64,000 nt of DNA, from contig CANTUZ010000026.1 in assembly GCA_947846985.1 (NCBI GenBank), positions 51,132,730-51,196,729 on the forward strand, read 5' to 3'. The DNA comes from Fratercula arctica. Its lineage: Eukaryota; Chordata; Aves; Charadriiformes; Alcidae. A program made the translations under genes and the position numbers. The notes under the pieces were generated by a model, which saw nothing but the letters and a program-made list of their open reading frames with translations, did no database searches and had not been told where the DNA came from. Within the stretch, counting starts at the first letter, position 1. Each line of letters starts with the position of its first letter. This document shows positions 1 through 11,870 of the stretch, one piece after another.

Positions 1-205
1 AGCTGATACAGCTGGTCCCTTACAATTTCAGTGTCCACAAATGGAAAGTCACCTTTGCCATTCTTGTGGTCCTCTGACTCAGGGGACTGGGCAGCCTGAG
101 GTCTGTTAGTTTTATTAAAAACTGAGGCAAAAAAAGCATTGAATGCCTCCACTTTTTCTTCATCCCTATTAGTCAGGTGACCACCTTCAACATACTCAGA
201 TTTCT
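1..205 (-). mobile_element. CR1-like LINE fragment, antisense, cut by window edge
   Basis: The + strand reads like the complement of the linker between the endonuclease and reverse transcriptase regions of an avian CR1 LINE. It contains the block around 117-180 that in CR1 encodes a run near 'F-F-A-S-V-F', and it resembles a block around 38345-38400 of the larger CR1 copy in this window. Neither the 3' tail nor the 5' end is visible. The family assignment rests on recognised wording and not on an alignment. A more distant LINE is possible. Confidence 0.5.
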
Positions 206-1405
206 GTAAGTTCTGCAAAAATCAGCAGCTATGTACAGGAGGAAGCAAAGTCATCAACTCTGTTGACCATGAACTCTACAGTTAGCCATCTATATTTATA
301 TTTAGCTTCCTGGCTAGCAGTTGGCATGCACGTACTGTCTAATTTATTAGCACATAGATAGTCACCACAGTATGCCCTCTCACTTTTCTTGCATGAAATA
401 GACAGATGTGAAAAAAAATTACAGGAAACATGGAAGAGCAGAAGAGCCAAAGAGCAAGAACTGAATTGGTAATATAAGAGAGGACGGGAGGAATTGTAAA
501 AAAATGGATGACCAGGGATTCTTGTTGATGAGTGGCAGCAGGAATATGGGAGATTTCATTAGGTCCAGTGTTCACTTGTTTCCTGCTTTGGGGATGAAGT
601 TTATTCTCCGTCTTGATTGTCATGTTTCAACAAGTAGATATGGGTGTTCACTAATGACTCATTCCTAAGTGTTATATTTAGAGTGTACCCAACATGGTAA
701 TTCTGGACTACTAAAAAGCTTTTGTTGTAGATGGAAGCAGGCTAGGATACCATTACCTAATACTTTTTTTTTTTTTTCCCCAAGAACTGGATGTGTTTAA
801 TATTGGAACAGAGTATAGGGATGCTTATGCTGACAAGAGTCAAACAATGTAAGTGTATGCTAGTTGAAATATTCTATACAAAGTTGATAATGAGAGATTT
901 CCCCGAGTAATCACTAATCATATTAATAAAAATCAATATTCAAACTTTATAAAAACAGTAGCTGAACACAGGTGACAATGTGCAGCATGTCTTCTCTGGC
1001 CTCGTCTTTGTATGGCATAGTCTGTGCTCTGTCTTCATCCCAAACCCTTATCCTCCTGCCTTCTGCATGCACAGAACATACCACAGTTCTTCCCACGTCA
1101 GGCCATTGTTTTCCTTCTTTTCCCTTGCTCTGCCCTGGTCTCTTTCCTCTCTAAAGTGTATGTCTTTTTGCTTATCTCTCTCTTTAGCACAATTTACACT
1201 GCCTGATGCTGTGCATAAATCTCTGTCCTACCGTGAGCCACTCCTTTCCCACTTCTCCGCAGTAAAATGAGAAATCGCTGTCTGCCTGTGAACAGTAAAA
1301 TCTTCTAAAGATAAAAGCGACCGGCCCAGAGGTGAACTCACTCTGCATGAATAAACGACTGATTAAAAGGCTAACAGTAATTTATCCAGAAACACGCCAC
1401 AAATA
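206..1405. other. Non-coding upstream flank of PJA2
   Basis: AT-rich single-copy-looking sequence between a CR1 fragment and the CpG island. The ORFs here are short and low in complexity, with no recognisable domain. From about 1024 to 1270 there is a pyrimidine-rich stretch on the + strand. I see no gene in it. Confidence 0.6.
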
Positions 1406-1835
1406 CAGGCCACGAACACGAAACCCGAGCGGCAGAACAGCCCCGGGCGAGCAGCGCGCTGGCGACGCTGAGACACGCCGACCTCCAGGGCGTCCCTGCC
1501 GCGGCTGCCTCCGCGCCGGCCAGGCCCTGTCACTTCGGCGGCGCCCGCCCCCCTCGCACGACTCGGGGAGAGCAGCTCAGCGGCCCTCCTGCCGCGGGAG
1601 CTCACCTCAGCCGCGGCCTCCAACCCCACCCGGCCACCCCCGGGCGGCAGCGCGGCCCTCAAGCGGGCGAGGGGGCCGGCCCTGCCGGCCGAGGGATAGG
1701 GAAGGATCAGCCGAACAGGGACCGGACGGGCCCCCTGTCCCGATCCCCGCCGCGGCACCGCCCCCGCCCCGCCCCGCCCCTCTGTGGGCGGCCGGGGCGA
1801 GCCCGCTGCCTCCGTTCCCGCCCCCCTCGGCCGGG

Positions 1836-1904
1836 ATTGGTCGCCGCTCCTTCCCCCTGGTCATGTATTGGCCGCCGCTGGCGGCTGTAGAGTGCTAGGA
1901 TTGG
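1836..1904 (-). promoter_or_regulatory. PJA2: Three inverted CCAAT boxes (NF-Y-type array)
   Basis: ATTGG, the complement of CCAAT, occurs at 1836-1840, 1867-1871 and 1900-1904. The start-to-start spacings are 31 and 33 bp, close to three helical turns. NF-Y binds CCAAT, and multiple CCAAT boxes about 31-34 bp apart are known from several TATA-less promoters. The array lies 67-136 bp upstream of the first splice donor, a sensible distance for a core promoter. Binding itself is inferred. Confidence 0.6.
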
Positions 1905-1971
1905 CTGCAGTGGCGGCCGCGGGCAGGCCGGCGGTGGCTGCGGGGAGGCGGGCGAGCCGTGTTCGGGAGGG
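1905..1971 (+). other. PJA2: PJA2 exon 1 (5' untranslated), start approximate
   Basis: The 3' boundary is set by a donor of the form GGG|GTGAGT at 1971/1972, the best donor in the island downstream of the CCAAT array. The 5' boundary is a guess because no initiator is diagnostic. If exon 1 is joined directly to the acceptor at 20495, the last G of this exon sits at position -3 of the start codon. That gives the ATG a purine at -3 and a G at +4, a good Kozak context. Reading back in frame from the ATG through this exon gives a stop (1896-1898) and no in-frame ATG after it. Translation must therefore begin in exon 2 unless another 5' exon exists. Confidence 0.55.
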
Positions 1972-4900
1972 GTGAGTGCAGGCGCCGGCCTGGCCGGGCC
2001 CGGCCCGGCCCGGAGGCTGCGCGTTGAGGCCGGGCCAGCCTCGGCTCAATCCCGGGGCTCTGCTTGCGGCCTCGGGCCGCGGAGAGAGGACGGTCATGGA
2101 GCCCAGGCAGCAGGGCCGTGCTGCGGCCGTCTTCAACCCTCGGGGCGGTCGCTTGGGCCACGGAGCCACAGCCTCCCCTCAGGGGTTGGGCCTGCGGGGC
2201 GGGGGCGGCCCGGCTGTTGCTGCGGCCGAGGGGGCAGCGCGGCCACCTCCGTCCAGCGCAGCGGGCCGTGGTGGCCCGACGTGCGTGAGGGGCTCCCGCG
2301 ATGGGCGCGGGGAAGCCGGCACGACCCGCAGACACAGAGCAGGCACGGGCAGGCCTTCAGTTCAAAGCTGTTTTTTTGGGTTGGTTGTTTTTAGTGTTTT
2401 CCCCACAACATTGCGACGGTGACTCTGTCTCCCGGGGCGGAGGCGGAGAGCCTGGTGCTGAGGCCGGAGAGCCGTCGGCGGGCCAGGGCTCCCCGTTCCT
2501 GCCCAGCCAGCCCTGCCGGCTGGGTTCTACCTCAGACGAAATAAAAACGGGCGTGAGCAGGCTCATTTCTACAGTGAGCCCCTTGACATTGCTTGGACTC
2601 GGTTATGAAGCACTGACGTTGCCTGTTTGCTGGAGGAGAGGTGTTCTGGGTGGGCTGTGAGCAGAACCAGCCCCAAATTCAGGGACAGAAGGAATGTGTC
2701 TTGGGCCTGGAATCCAGAGGAGACCTGTTAAGGTGCACCAGCTAAAAGCATGCATTTTTTTTTCCCCACACAAGCAAAAGTGCATTAACCTGTAGTTGCA
2801 CTGCACAGAGTGGGTTTTGTGCCGGGGTGAGAGCCTGGAGGGTGTTTGCGGTGTGTGCTTTGGTGTTGCACCTTAAGTGGGTTCACTTGAACTGCTTGTC
2901 GTCAGCTGTGCTGATTGTGGTGGAACTGAGTTTTCTCAGAATACTGTGCACTGCAGATATGCTGGACTGGCTGCTGCTGGTGAATTAACACTTTTTATGA
3001 AGAATATATATGTTACATAGCATGTGAATCTGCACAGTGCACAAAGATATAAAAAGGTATAAAAAGTTGGTATTATAACTGTGATGCTGAGTACTTCATA
3101 GGATGTGTTTGAAAACTTAGAGACAGCATTTAGGTCCTTTTTCTGTAGTCTGACATGTTCAGACACTTCATTCTTTCAGTGTGGTTCTTGATTTGCACTT
3201 GTCTGTGTACACAGTTAAGCAGTTTAGAGGAATGATTTTTGATTAAAATTCTGTTACATTGTATCTAGAAAAAATAAATTATGTCCTGTAGCAATAAAGA
3301 GTGCTGTCAGACTACTACTGTTCTCTCTTAATGCACAACTCATGAAGAATACGTACTTTATAGATGTAAATTTCATTTAGAAGTATGCATATTAACTTGA
3401 GTAAGCAAGTATCTGTAATAAAATAAGTTCATTTGCAGCTGAGTCAGACTGCACAGATATGACTTCCTGTTCTTTCTTACCCATTAAAGAAAGGAAAATG
3501 TCTGAAAATGTTGTTCAGAAAAATAATTATTTTGAAGTTCCATTAAAATGCATGATCAGGAAACTTCTTTGAAATATACTTTTTTCTTTTTATTTCCTTT
3601 GCCAACTCAGTGAATTGCAATGCAGTGTCAGTAGTGTGCAAAAGTTCTATACAGATCAAAGCCTCATCAAAATAAGAAATATTTATGAATTATCACCTTG
3701 TTAAGCTAGCAGCTCCCATGAGGATGTTTACTTCTGCAAAAGCAGTTTAGCCTAGCGAATGAAAAACTCATATGATGTATTGGATTAATTCAGCAAATAG
3801 TGTAATGGGTATTTATAGCAAAAAGTTAAGATGGCATTGCTATCATTTTTATATAGTAATCTCCGTTGTGGTCCATAGTACTTGTTGAGTTGTGTTTGTT
3901 TTGGTTCTTGATCTCTTAAGAAGTCTTGAATAAAACAAAAAGTATTACTGTGTTCTACAGCACTAGAGGCCAGAATCACATTGTATTGAGGACAATACAT
4001 TTGTAAGGCAGACAGGCCCTGGCTTGTGGTTTATCCTAGTATTTCTGAATAATATTTTGAACAAACAAAGTATGGGAGCAAATTTGTTCTGATACATTTA
4101 TTCACAGATACATTAATGATTTTCCCTATATTTTTATGGATAGGGCTGTAAGTCTGATAGAGTCCGCTGCAGAGTTTATAACGATGCTTCAGCAGTCTTT
4201 TATCTATATGCTTAACTAGTGTATTTGGACAGGTCCCAAAGGTCTACTTCGCATTGATTTCAGTTGTCAAAAGTATTTAAAATTTCAGTTAATACCTTGA
4301 AACAATGTTTGAGTTACAGAAACATGTATACAGAAACATTTTAATGTGGGATAAATATAGGTAAACCAAAACCACTGGAGGAGGGGAATGCTAGCTAACC
4401 TCGGCATTCTGGTTAGAGCATCCATGGAGAACTGATATTTTGAATGTCCTTAAAAGACATGCTGACTTGAGTTTAGGATGGTACTTTCAATTGGTGTTTG
4501 GAACTTCAGCTTCTGTGGTTTGCATAGCCTGAGCTTGAACAAAGCACACTTCATGCTGTATATCACAGGAATATCCTGAAATTCTTAGAGTAATGCTGTA
4601 CACATTTAATATAGGGGCACCTATTTGAGTTCTCAAAGTGTAAAATATAGTAGGTCTTCCAAGAGCCTGGGTTCTCTTACAAGCCCCACCTGGCTGGCTG
4701 TTTTCTGGTGTTTGTGGAGGAGGGCTATAACTTATTTATATGGGAAACAGAGGTAATTATTAATGAGCTTTTTAGTAATGAGTGGAATACTCTGCAAGGA
4801 TGACAGAATGGATGACCATGTAAATTGCTAAATGCTTATGCGTCACAGTGAAAGAAAGTATTTAGAAATTCTGCTGCCAATGTTGTTGTCAATCATTCCG

Positions 4901-6009
4901 AATAGTTTTAAAACAGCTTTTGAAGCTTGATTAATTACAAATGGGGTATTTTGATACTAGACCCGTATACAGCATTTCAGGTAACTAAATATGTGGCTAT
5001 GAAAGCAGAGAGAATTCCAGCTGGCACATATGTGTGTGTCCTTCCATATGTGCTTACAACTATTAAAATGTGACTTGAGAAGTTTGCAGTTGTCCACATG
5101 CTAAAATCCCCTGTGGTTTTCACGTTTGCTGTAACATCGTCACTGTCTTTGTTCTAGACGTTAAGTAGGGAAGAGAAAATCCAAGGTGATCACTGATTTG
5201 CGTATGAAATGATGCTACTAGTTGATACTATAGAAAAGTAGAATACAGAGAAATGGTTCTGATACTGAGGGTGACTTGTGGGTGATTGCTCAGGAGATCA
5301 GTGATAATCAGTTACACCAAAGTATCCTACCCCATTAGCTTGGTGTCCGAGGTGAAATACCTGAAACAATCAAGAGAAGTTTCCATAACCCAAATTTTAA
5401 AATGATAGCAAAACCTGCCTTCTGTTTTAGTGTCTCCGTAGTCAACTTTATATCTTAAACAGGTGTGTCGTCATCCCATGTTTGGTGAGCAAGATATTTG
5501 TAGCTTGGTTACAGCTTAAAAAAACAACTGTGATTTAAGATTTTGAGTGGTTCTCAAAGTCAGGAATCTGCAACAATATTTGAGGCCTAAAAACTGGCTC
5601 CTAGGTAATGGATGTTTAATATGTTTCCAAGATTGTAATAAGGTGCTTCAAGTGAAAAGTGGTTGTTTTTAAAAGGCAATGACAAAAAAAAAAATCAAGT
5701 ACCCCACCAAGTAAAACTGGTGCAATTTCAAACAGTACATCAATTGTGTAACCTTTTAGAAATTTCTAAAAAAGAAAAAAAAAAAGTGTAAAAGTAATAG
5801 AGAAGTCAATCAGTAGAGAAATTATGTGAAAGCAAGCAAGTAGTGATTGGAAGTAACATCATAGGTTGTTATCTTACTCTACACACCAGGGGGCTGGGGG
5901 AAAAAAGCACACAGATTTTTCCTGTCCACCCTAACGTAGTTATGTATGACTGTGATTCAAGTCCTGGAGCAGAATAACTATCTGAAATTCTGGAGGGCTA
6001 GGTTAAGTG

Positions 6010-6420
6010 AAATGGTGGTGGGGCTGGTAGGGACCTCAATCACTTATCCTGTCGGGCTTTTCCTCTCTCCCAACCCTGCCTCACAGTGATTCTTCAATAG
6101 ATGTTTGTTTTAATACCTTTCTCTGGGCTCCATTGCTGATTGATATTCTTCAGCCTGCCCAGACAATCTGTTTAAGTGATATGGTATTCCTACTGGTAGA
6201 AACGTTTCCCTTATGTCGTTTCCAAGTGTCAGGTAAATCTTCCTTGCTGCCATTTAAGAGGGATCTCTTTTGAAGAATGGTACTTAGATCTAGCACTTTG
6301 CTTAGAGTTTTGATTTTAACAGCCTTGATCAGGATAGAAGAGTTACTTCTCCTGTCTTGTGGTGTTCACCCTAATACAGCTCTGTATGTTGCTGTTTGCC
6401 AAAACAGAGGGAGGTATTGA
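6010..6420 (-). mobile_element. Ancient CR1-like LINE 3' fragment, antisense
   Basis: Starts with a degenerate form of the CR1 tail ('ggtagggacctcaatcact', 6029-6047) and continues with blocks resembling the complement of the CR1/L3 3' region. These include a block near 6200-6260 containing 'tcttccttgctgccatttaa', a common feature of old amniote CR1 copies. Divergence is high and several indels are evident, so it predates the other CR1 copies in the window. Identification is by recognised pattern only. Confidence 0.45.
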
Positions 6421-7246
6421 CTTGTGTGTGTAACTCGTGGTCTTCTGTAATCCTCTGCTGACCTCCTGTACATTGCCAATTATTCCCCCTTTGGTAGTTT
6501 GCTCAGTAGTTTGTTCCTACCTGACAATGATATCCCATGCTCCTCTTTTTGAGAATGATCTCACTTTCTTCACAGGTATATTAGAATCACTTCACATTGT
6601 TTTTTCTAAAATTTGGAAGTTTTGAAGGCCCAACTGAGTTCTGGTGAGCTCTCTTGTCTGTTGATTGCATCAGAGGCTTTTGTTGCCATTGCATCCAAGG
6701 TACAGAATTCTGTTTGTGAAAGGAAGAGTTTAAAGCAGTGGGTTTTCTCTGTTCTTCAGGAAAAAAATTACTTCCAAAAAATGACTTTCAGTACTTCTGG
6801 TTGTGGATAAGGATTCATAATATGTTTTGGGTTAACTGTGCTTTAATAAGGACAGATATGTAAGGTGAAAGACAGCAATGCAAAATACATCTTTGGGCCT
6901 GATAGTTTGCTGAATTGTATCTCTCCGTCATGTAAGAGTTTCAAGTACCTGAGCTTCTACTTTGGTATTCTCTTGTCATATTTCATTTGCTGTTTTTATC
7001 AGGGAGAAAAGAAGTGACTGTTGTAACTTCTTAAAGTATGTTGAGGTCATCTGCACTGACAAAAGAAAAGTGAACCTCCTCTGCTTAAACTACAGAAAAG
7101 TTTTGATGTTTTTAGTGCTGGCTTTTACTTGGTGTCTTCCAGCCCTAGAGGGATGCTCCTTCCTTAGAAAGTTTGTAATTGGAACTGAAATAGAAATGCA
7201 AAATGTGAAAGTTACTGCAGGCAAAGGAAAAAGAGAGGCTGGATAT

Positions 7247-7276
7247 GGGGGGATGGGGGTGGGTGGGTGGGTGGTG
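7247..7276 (+). other. G-quadruplex motif
   Basis: Runs of G at 7247-7252, 7255-7259, 7261-7263, 7265-7267 and 7269-7271 are separated by loops of one or two bases. This satisfies the usual pattern of four or more G-triplets with loops of seven or fewer. It is on the transcribed-sense strand of intron 1. Folding is predicted, not shown. Confidence 0.7.
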
Positions 7277-8892
7277 GTGTCTGGTGCTTTTTTTTTATGT
7301 TGTTGATGAGTAATTTGAGTGGGAGGGAGAGAAGGAGACAGAGTACCAGTACATGTTTTTTTAAAAATAAGGACTGAATTTCTGGATGTCTTCTGAAAAG
7401 CAGTAGGTAAAAATTACTACTTCCATGCCCTTCATTTAATACACATATTTATAATATGAAAACTTGTGACATTGGGGGAGGGCAGAGATACGAAGTTTCA
7501 GCTGGTGATTAGCAGCCCGTAGTAGTGTACTGTGTTAACAGAACACATAGCTACAGGGGCTACTGTCCAAGTTAGGCTTTTTATTCTTAAAGTTGTAATG
7601 CTGACTTTCTAAGGGAGGATGGGACTTGTTCTTCATTGGTTAGTACACAACACATACACTCCTTATCTTGAAAAGCTTTTAATACTTCAGTTAGTTAATC
7701 TGTCCTCTCTCTTGTTGAGATTTAATGTGGAATTTCTGCTGAAGCTATTTGCCAGGATAAAAACTGGAAAAGCAATTATTGTAGTAAGCCAGAGCTGGAA
7801 GTTGGTACGACGCACGTGTGTCCTACCAAAGTCAGGGTTGAGTCAAAGTCAAGGAATAAGAAAGTGAGACATTCAAACTGTTAACGCTTTTATGTAAGAA
7901 AGTAAAGAGACCTTTGGGAAAATGGGAGTGAGTCAGTGCAAATAAACTGGAAATAATGCAGAAGTTGAGTGTAAAGTTGGAGCAGCTAGATGATCAGAGG
8001 ACAGTGGAAAATCAGCACTGGAATGGTTACAGGTCAGTGTCCAGTGAAGAGTGGGTCCATGGCTCAGGCATGTAGGGGCTTTGGCAGCAGAGTTTGTGTA
8101 GCGATTCCTGCCTCAAGCTGGTTCAGTTCTATCGCCTCAGCTGTGCTGATGCAACTATCTACTGAGCTTTAAACAAACACAGAGAGAATTAGACCCTCAA
8201 AGAAGGGGATTTGGTAAAGCTGAGTAAGCTCACTCAGTCCAAGTTGCAGCTTGACAGCCAACTGTTATAACCATAGCTGAAGCTGTATCAGAGCAAGCCA
8301 GCCTAACCTTGGCTCCTTGGCTGAAGTGGACAGATGGCAGACATCTGTGTAGGGGGATTCAGTGCACCCGTGTTGGTGAGAAGAGCCTGGATGAAGGGGT
8401 AGGAACCATGCAGGATCTTGAACTTGAGGAGGATGTCTAAGGATAGAAAGGAACTGTATCAAGGTAGTGGTTTGTAGCAACTCACCCATTCAGACACCTC
8501 TACACGGGAGGTGGTGAATGGCCTCCACTTGTAAAAGGAGTTCTGGACTTGAAGCAAGTTGGTGTCTCTCTTTCTTCATGACTTCACTAAATACTGGTTG
8601 CCCTGTGAATATACCTAATGCATTTCATTCAGAGGAACCATTTAGACTTTCCTGCATATACTTGAATTTGCTATTGTTTGTATAGTGCCAGCACCTGTTC
8701 CCTTTACAGTCTGGCAAAATTTTTCGTAATTTGGATAGAGCTGTGAATTATTTGTGCTGAGGAGGTTGTTAACTGAGATGAGGACTAGGTAGAAAAAGTC
8801 CAAAATACTAATCAACTTTCTTCTTTTAGCCTGCCTGTTGACTAATGCTTTGAGAAATGCAGAAATGGAACAACTCTTATTTCTATACCTTA

Positions 8893-9899
8893 TGGAATCA
8901 TAGAATGGTTTGGGTTAGAAGCGACCTTAAAGATCATCTAGTTCCAAACCCCCTGCAATGGGCAGGGACACCTCCCACTAGATCAGGCTGCTCAAAGCCT
9001 CATCCAACCTGGTCTTGAACACCTCCAGGGATGGGGCATCAATAACTTCCCTGGGCAACCTGTTCCAGTGCCTCACCACCCTCACAGTAAAGAATTTCTT
9101 CCTGATATCCAATCTAAATCTACCCTCTTTCAGTTTGAAACTGTTAGCCTGTGTCCTGTCATTACACTCCCTGATTAAGAGTCCCTCCCCATACTTCCTG
9201 CAGGCCCCCTTCAGGTACTGGAAGGCTGCTATAAGATCTCCGCAGAGCCTTTTCTTCTCCAGGCTGAACAACCCCAACTCTCTCAGCCTGTCCTCATAGC
9301 AGAGGTGCTCCAGCCCCCTGATCATCTTTGTGGCCCTCCACTGGACCCATTGCAACAAGTCTGTGTCCTTCTTCTGCTGAGGACTCCAGAGCTGGACACA
9401 ATACTCCAGGTGGGGTCTCACCAGAGTAGAGGAGCAGAATCACCTCCCTCCGTGCTTCTTTTGATGCATGTTGGCTTTCTGGGCTGCAAGTGTGCATTGC
9501 CTGCTCACATTGAGCTTCTCATCCACCAGCACTCCAAAGTCCTTCTCCTCAGGGCTGCTCTCAAGCCATTCTCCGCCCAGCCTGTATTTGTGCCTGGGAT
9601 TGCCATGACCCAGGTGCAGGACCTTGCACTTCGCCTGGTTGTACTTCATGAGGTTCGCACGGGGCCACCTCTCAAGCCTGTCCAGGTCCCTCTGGATGGC
9701 ATCCCTTCCCTCCAGCATGTCGACCATGCCACACAGCTAGGCGTCGTCGGCAAACTTGCTGATGGTACACTCGATCCCACTGTCCATGTCACCGACAAAG
9801 ATATTAAACAGCGCTGGTCCCAGTACTGACCCCTGAGGAACGCCACTTGTCACTGGTTTCCACGTGGACATTGAGCCACTGACTGCAACCCTTGGAGTG
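8893..9899 (-). mobile_element. CR1 LINE copy A, 3' part (antisense)
   Basis: Begins with the CR1 tail on the complementary strand ('aatcatagaatggtttgggt' at 8896). It continues through the conserved 3' end of ORF2, read on the minus strand. Recognisable blocks include a degraded F-A-D-D reverse-transcriptase catalytic box (near 9735-9760), a following 'I-Q-R-D-L-D-R-L' segment (near 9680-9710), a 'K-C-K-V-L-H-L-G' block (near 9600-9640) and the C-terminal '[14 protein letters not shown]' block (9380-9421). The frame is broken by shifts and stops, so it is dead. It stops at about 9899, in the middle of the reverse transcriptase, and resumes at 11762 after an insertion. Confidence 0.93.
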
Positions 9900-11760
9900 G
9901 AAGTCTTCCTCTTTCCCTGTTACTTTCTCCAAAGTCTGAGACTCCTGAGGGCTGGACCGAGCAGTAAAGACTGAAGCAAAGAAGACATTCAGTAACTTTG
10001 CCTTCTCCACATCCTCCATCACCATGGTTCCTGTCTCATTCAACAGCAGTCCCACAACTTCTCTAGTTTTCCTTTTGCCTCCAATATACTTGAGAAGCCC
10101 TTCCTGTTGAGCTTGACATCCCTTGCCAGGCTTAATTCCAAGGAGGCCTTGGCTTCCTTCGTTTCATCCCTGCATGCTCTGGCAGCATTCTTGTAATCTT
10201 CCCAAGTGATCAGTCCCTTCTTCCACTTACTGTAAACTTTATTCTTCCACTTGAGCTTTTTCAGAAGCTCCCTGCTCAACCATGCAGGTCTCCTGTGTCC
10301 CTTGCCTGATTTCTTTCTCTTAGGCATGCACCGATCCTGAGCTTGAAGAAAGTGGTGTTTGAATACCAGCCAGCTCTCTTGAGCCCCCCTGCCTTTCAGA
10401 GCCTTAGCCCATGGGATCTCACCAAGCAGTTTCTTGAAGAGGTCAAAGTTAGCCCTCCTGAAGTCCAAGGTTATGATTTTACTTCTTGTTGTTTTGTGAA
10501 TACCACCCACGATCCTGAACTCTATCTTCTCATGATCACTACAGCCAAGGCTGCCCCTAACCTTAATGTCCACCAGTCCCTCTGTGTTTGTTAGTACGAG
10601 GTCCAGTAGCACTCCTCTCCTTGTTGGCTCCTGCACTACCTGTGTCAAAAAGTTATCGTCAATACACTGGAGGAGCCGCCTGGACTGTGACTGCCTGGCT
10701 GCATGGTCTTACCAGGAGAAAGTCCCAGGAGTCCCAGACTTTGGAGAAAGTAACAGGGAAAGAGGAGGACTTCCCCTTGGTTGAGGAGGATTAAGTGAGA
10801 GATCAATTAGGGCAGTTAGATATCCACAAGTCCATGGGTCCCAATGGGATGCATCGGAGAGTGCTGAGGGAGTTGGTGGAAGTCATTGCTGGGCTGCTCT
10901 CCATCATCTTTGAAAGGTCCTGGAGAACAGGCGAGGTGCTTAAGGACTGGAGGAAAGTCAATGTTGCTCCAGTCCTCAAAAAGGGCAAGAAGGAGGACTC
11001 GGGGAACTACAGGCCAGTCAGCCTCACCTCCATCCCTGGAAAGATGTTGGAACAGCTCATTCTGGGCATCTTCTCAAGGCATGTGGAGGAAAGGAAAGCT
11101 ATCAGAAGTACTCAGCATGGATTCACCAAGGGGAAATCATGTCTGACTAATCTGATAGCCTTCTATGATGGCATGACTGGATGGATAGATGGGGGAAGGG
11201 CAGTGGATGTTGTCTACCTTGACTTCAGCAAGGCGTTCGACACAGTCTCCCACAGCATCCTTATAGGGAAGCTTAGGAAGTGTGGGTTGGATTAATGGAC
11301 AGTGGAGTGGAGAGAAAACTGGTTGAAAGACAGAGCTCAGAGGGTGGTGTTTAGGGGTAGAGAGTCTAGTTGGAGGTCAGTGACGAGTGGTGTTCCCCAG
11401 GGGTCAGTACTGGGTCCGGTCCTGTTCAATATTCATCAATGACCTGGGGGAAGGGATAGAGTGCACCCTCAGCAAGTTTGCTGATGACACAAAGCTGGGA
11501 GGGGTGGCTGACACAGCTGAAGGCTGTGCCACCATACAGAGAGACCTGGACAGGCTGGAGAGTTGGGCGGAGAGAAACCTTATGAAATTCAATAAGGGCA
11601 AGCGTAGGGTGCTGCACCTGGGGAGGAATAACCCCATGCAGCAGTACAGGCTGGGGGCTGACCTGCTGGAGAGCAGCTCCATGGAAAGACACCTGGGAGT
11701 CCTGGTGGACAACAGGATGGCCGTGTGCTGTGGTGCTGCTGCGGTTTGTGCAGCCGTCTA
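9900..11760 (+). mobile_element. CR1 LINE copy B with inverted 5' part, inserted into copy A
   Basis: Two abutting parts. Part 1 (9900 to about 10712) reads on the minus strand and encodes the end of the endonuclease region and the linker, including 'V-L-T-N-T-E-G-L' and a basic linker helix near 10220-10300. Part 2 (about 10718 to 11760) reads on the plus strand. It encodes the same end of the linker ('[13 protein letters not shown]', 10734-10775) followed by the reverse transcriptase core, with blocks 'N-Y-R-P-V-S-L-T-S' and 'V-V-Y-L-D-F-S-K-A-F-D-T-V' (near 11205-11250) and 'F-A-D-D-T-K-L' (near 11475-11500). The roughly 45-bp linker block occurs in both parts in opposite orientation, the arrangement expected from twin priming with overlap. 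The 3' untranslated tail is missing. A frameshift and stops make it non-functional. Confidence 0.8.
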
Positions 11761-11761
11761 G

Positions 11762-11870
11762 ACAGTTCCGTCCATCAAATCCATGCTTTTCCAATTTAGA
11801 GACCAGGATGTCATGCAGGACAGTGTCAAATGCTTTGCATAAGTCCAGGTAGATGATGTTGGCTGCTTTG
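11762..11870 (-). mobile_element. CR1 LINE copy A, 5' remnant
   Basis: On the minus strand this encodes the reverse transcriptase block '[11 protein letters not shown]' followed by a segment ending in 'K-L-E-K-H-G-F-D-G'. In an intact CR1 this block lies directly upstream of the point where copy A stops at 9899, with only a few dozen bases missing. This shows that 8893-9899 and 11762-11870 are the two halves of one element. Copy A ends at about 11870, consistent with normal 5' truncation. Confidence 0.82.

Larger units (their letters stand above)
1410..2530. promoter_or_regulatory. PJA2: CpG island promoter of PJA2
   Basis: The sequence changes abruptly from AT-rich to very GC- and CpG-rich at about 1410 and returns to background by about 2530. 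Inside are tandem GC boxes (Sp1/KLF-type CCGCCCC repeats at about 1757-1790 and a GGGCGG at about 1786), three ATTGG elements, and a strong splice donor at 1972. There is no TATA box at a sensible distance, so this is a typical TATA-less housekeeping promoter. All ORFs inside are products of high GC content and show no family resemblance. The exact transcription start is not determined by the sequence. I place it between about 1905 and 1960. Confidence 0.85.

Noticed and set aside
1332..2660. Several long overlapping ORFs on both strands, up to 188 codons
   Set aside because: They lie in the CpG island, where stop codons are rare. Their translations are Pro/Arg/Gly/Ala-rich with no family resemblance, and frames overlap on both strands.
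10040..11295. ORFs of 202 and 166 codons resembling reverse transcriptase proteins, at first sight genes
   Set aside because: They are degraded CR1 LINE coding regions with flanking stops and frameshifts, and belong to the nested repeat.
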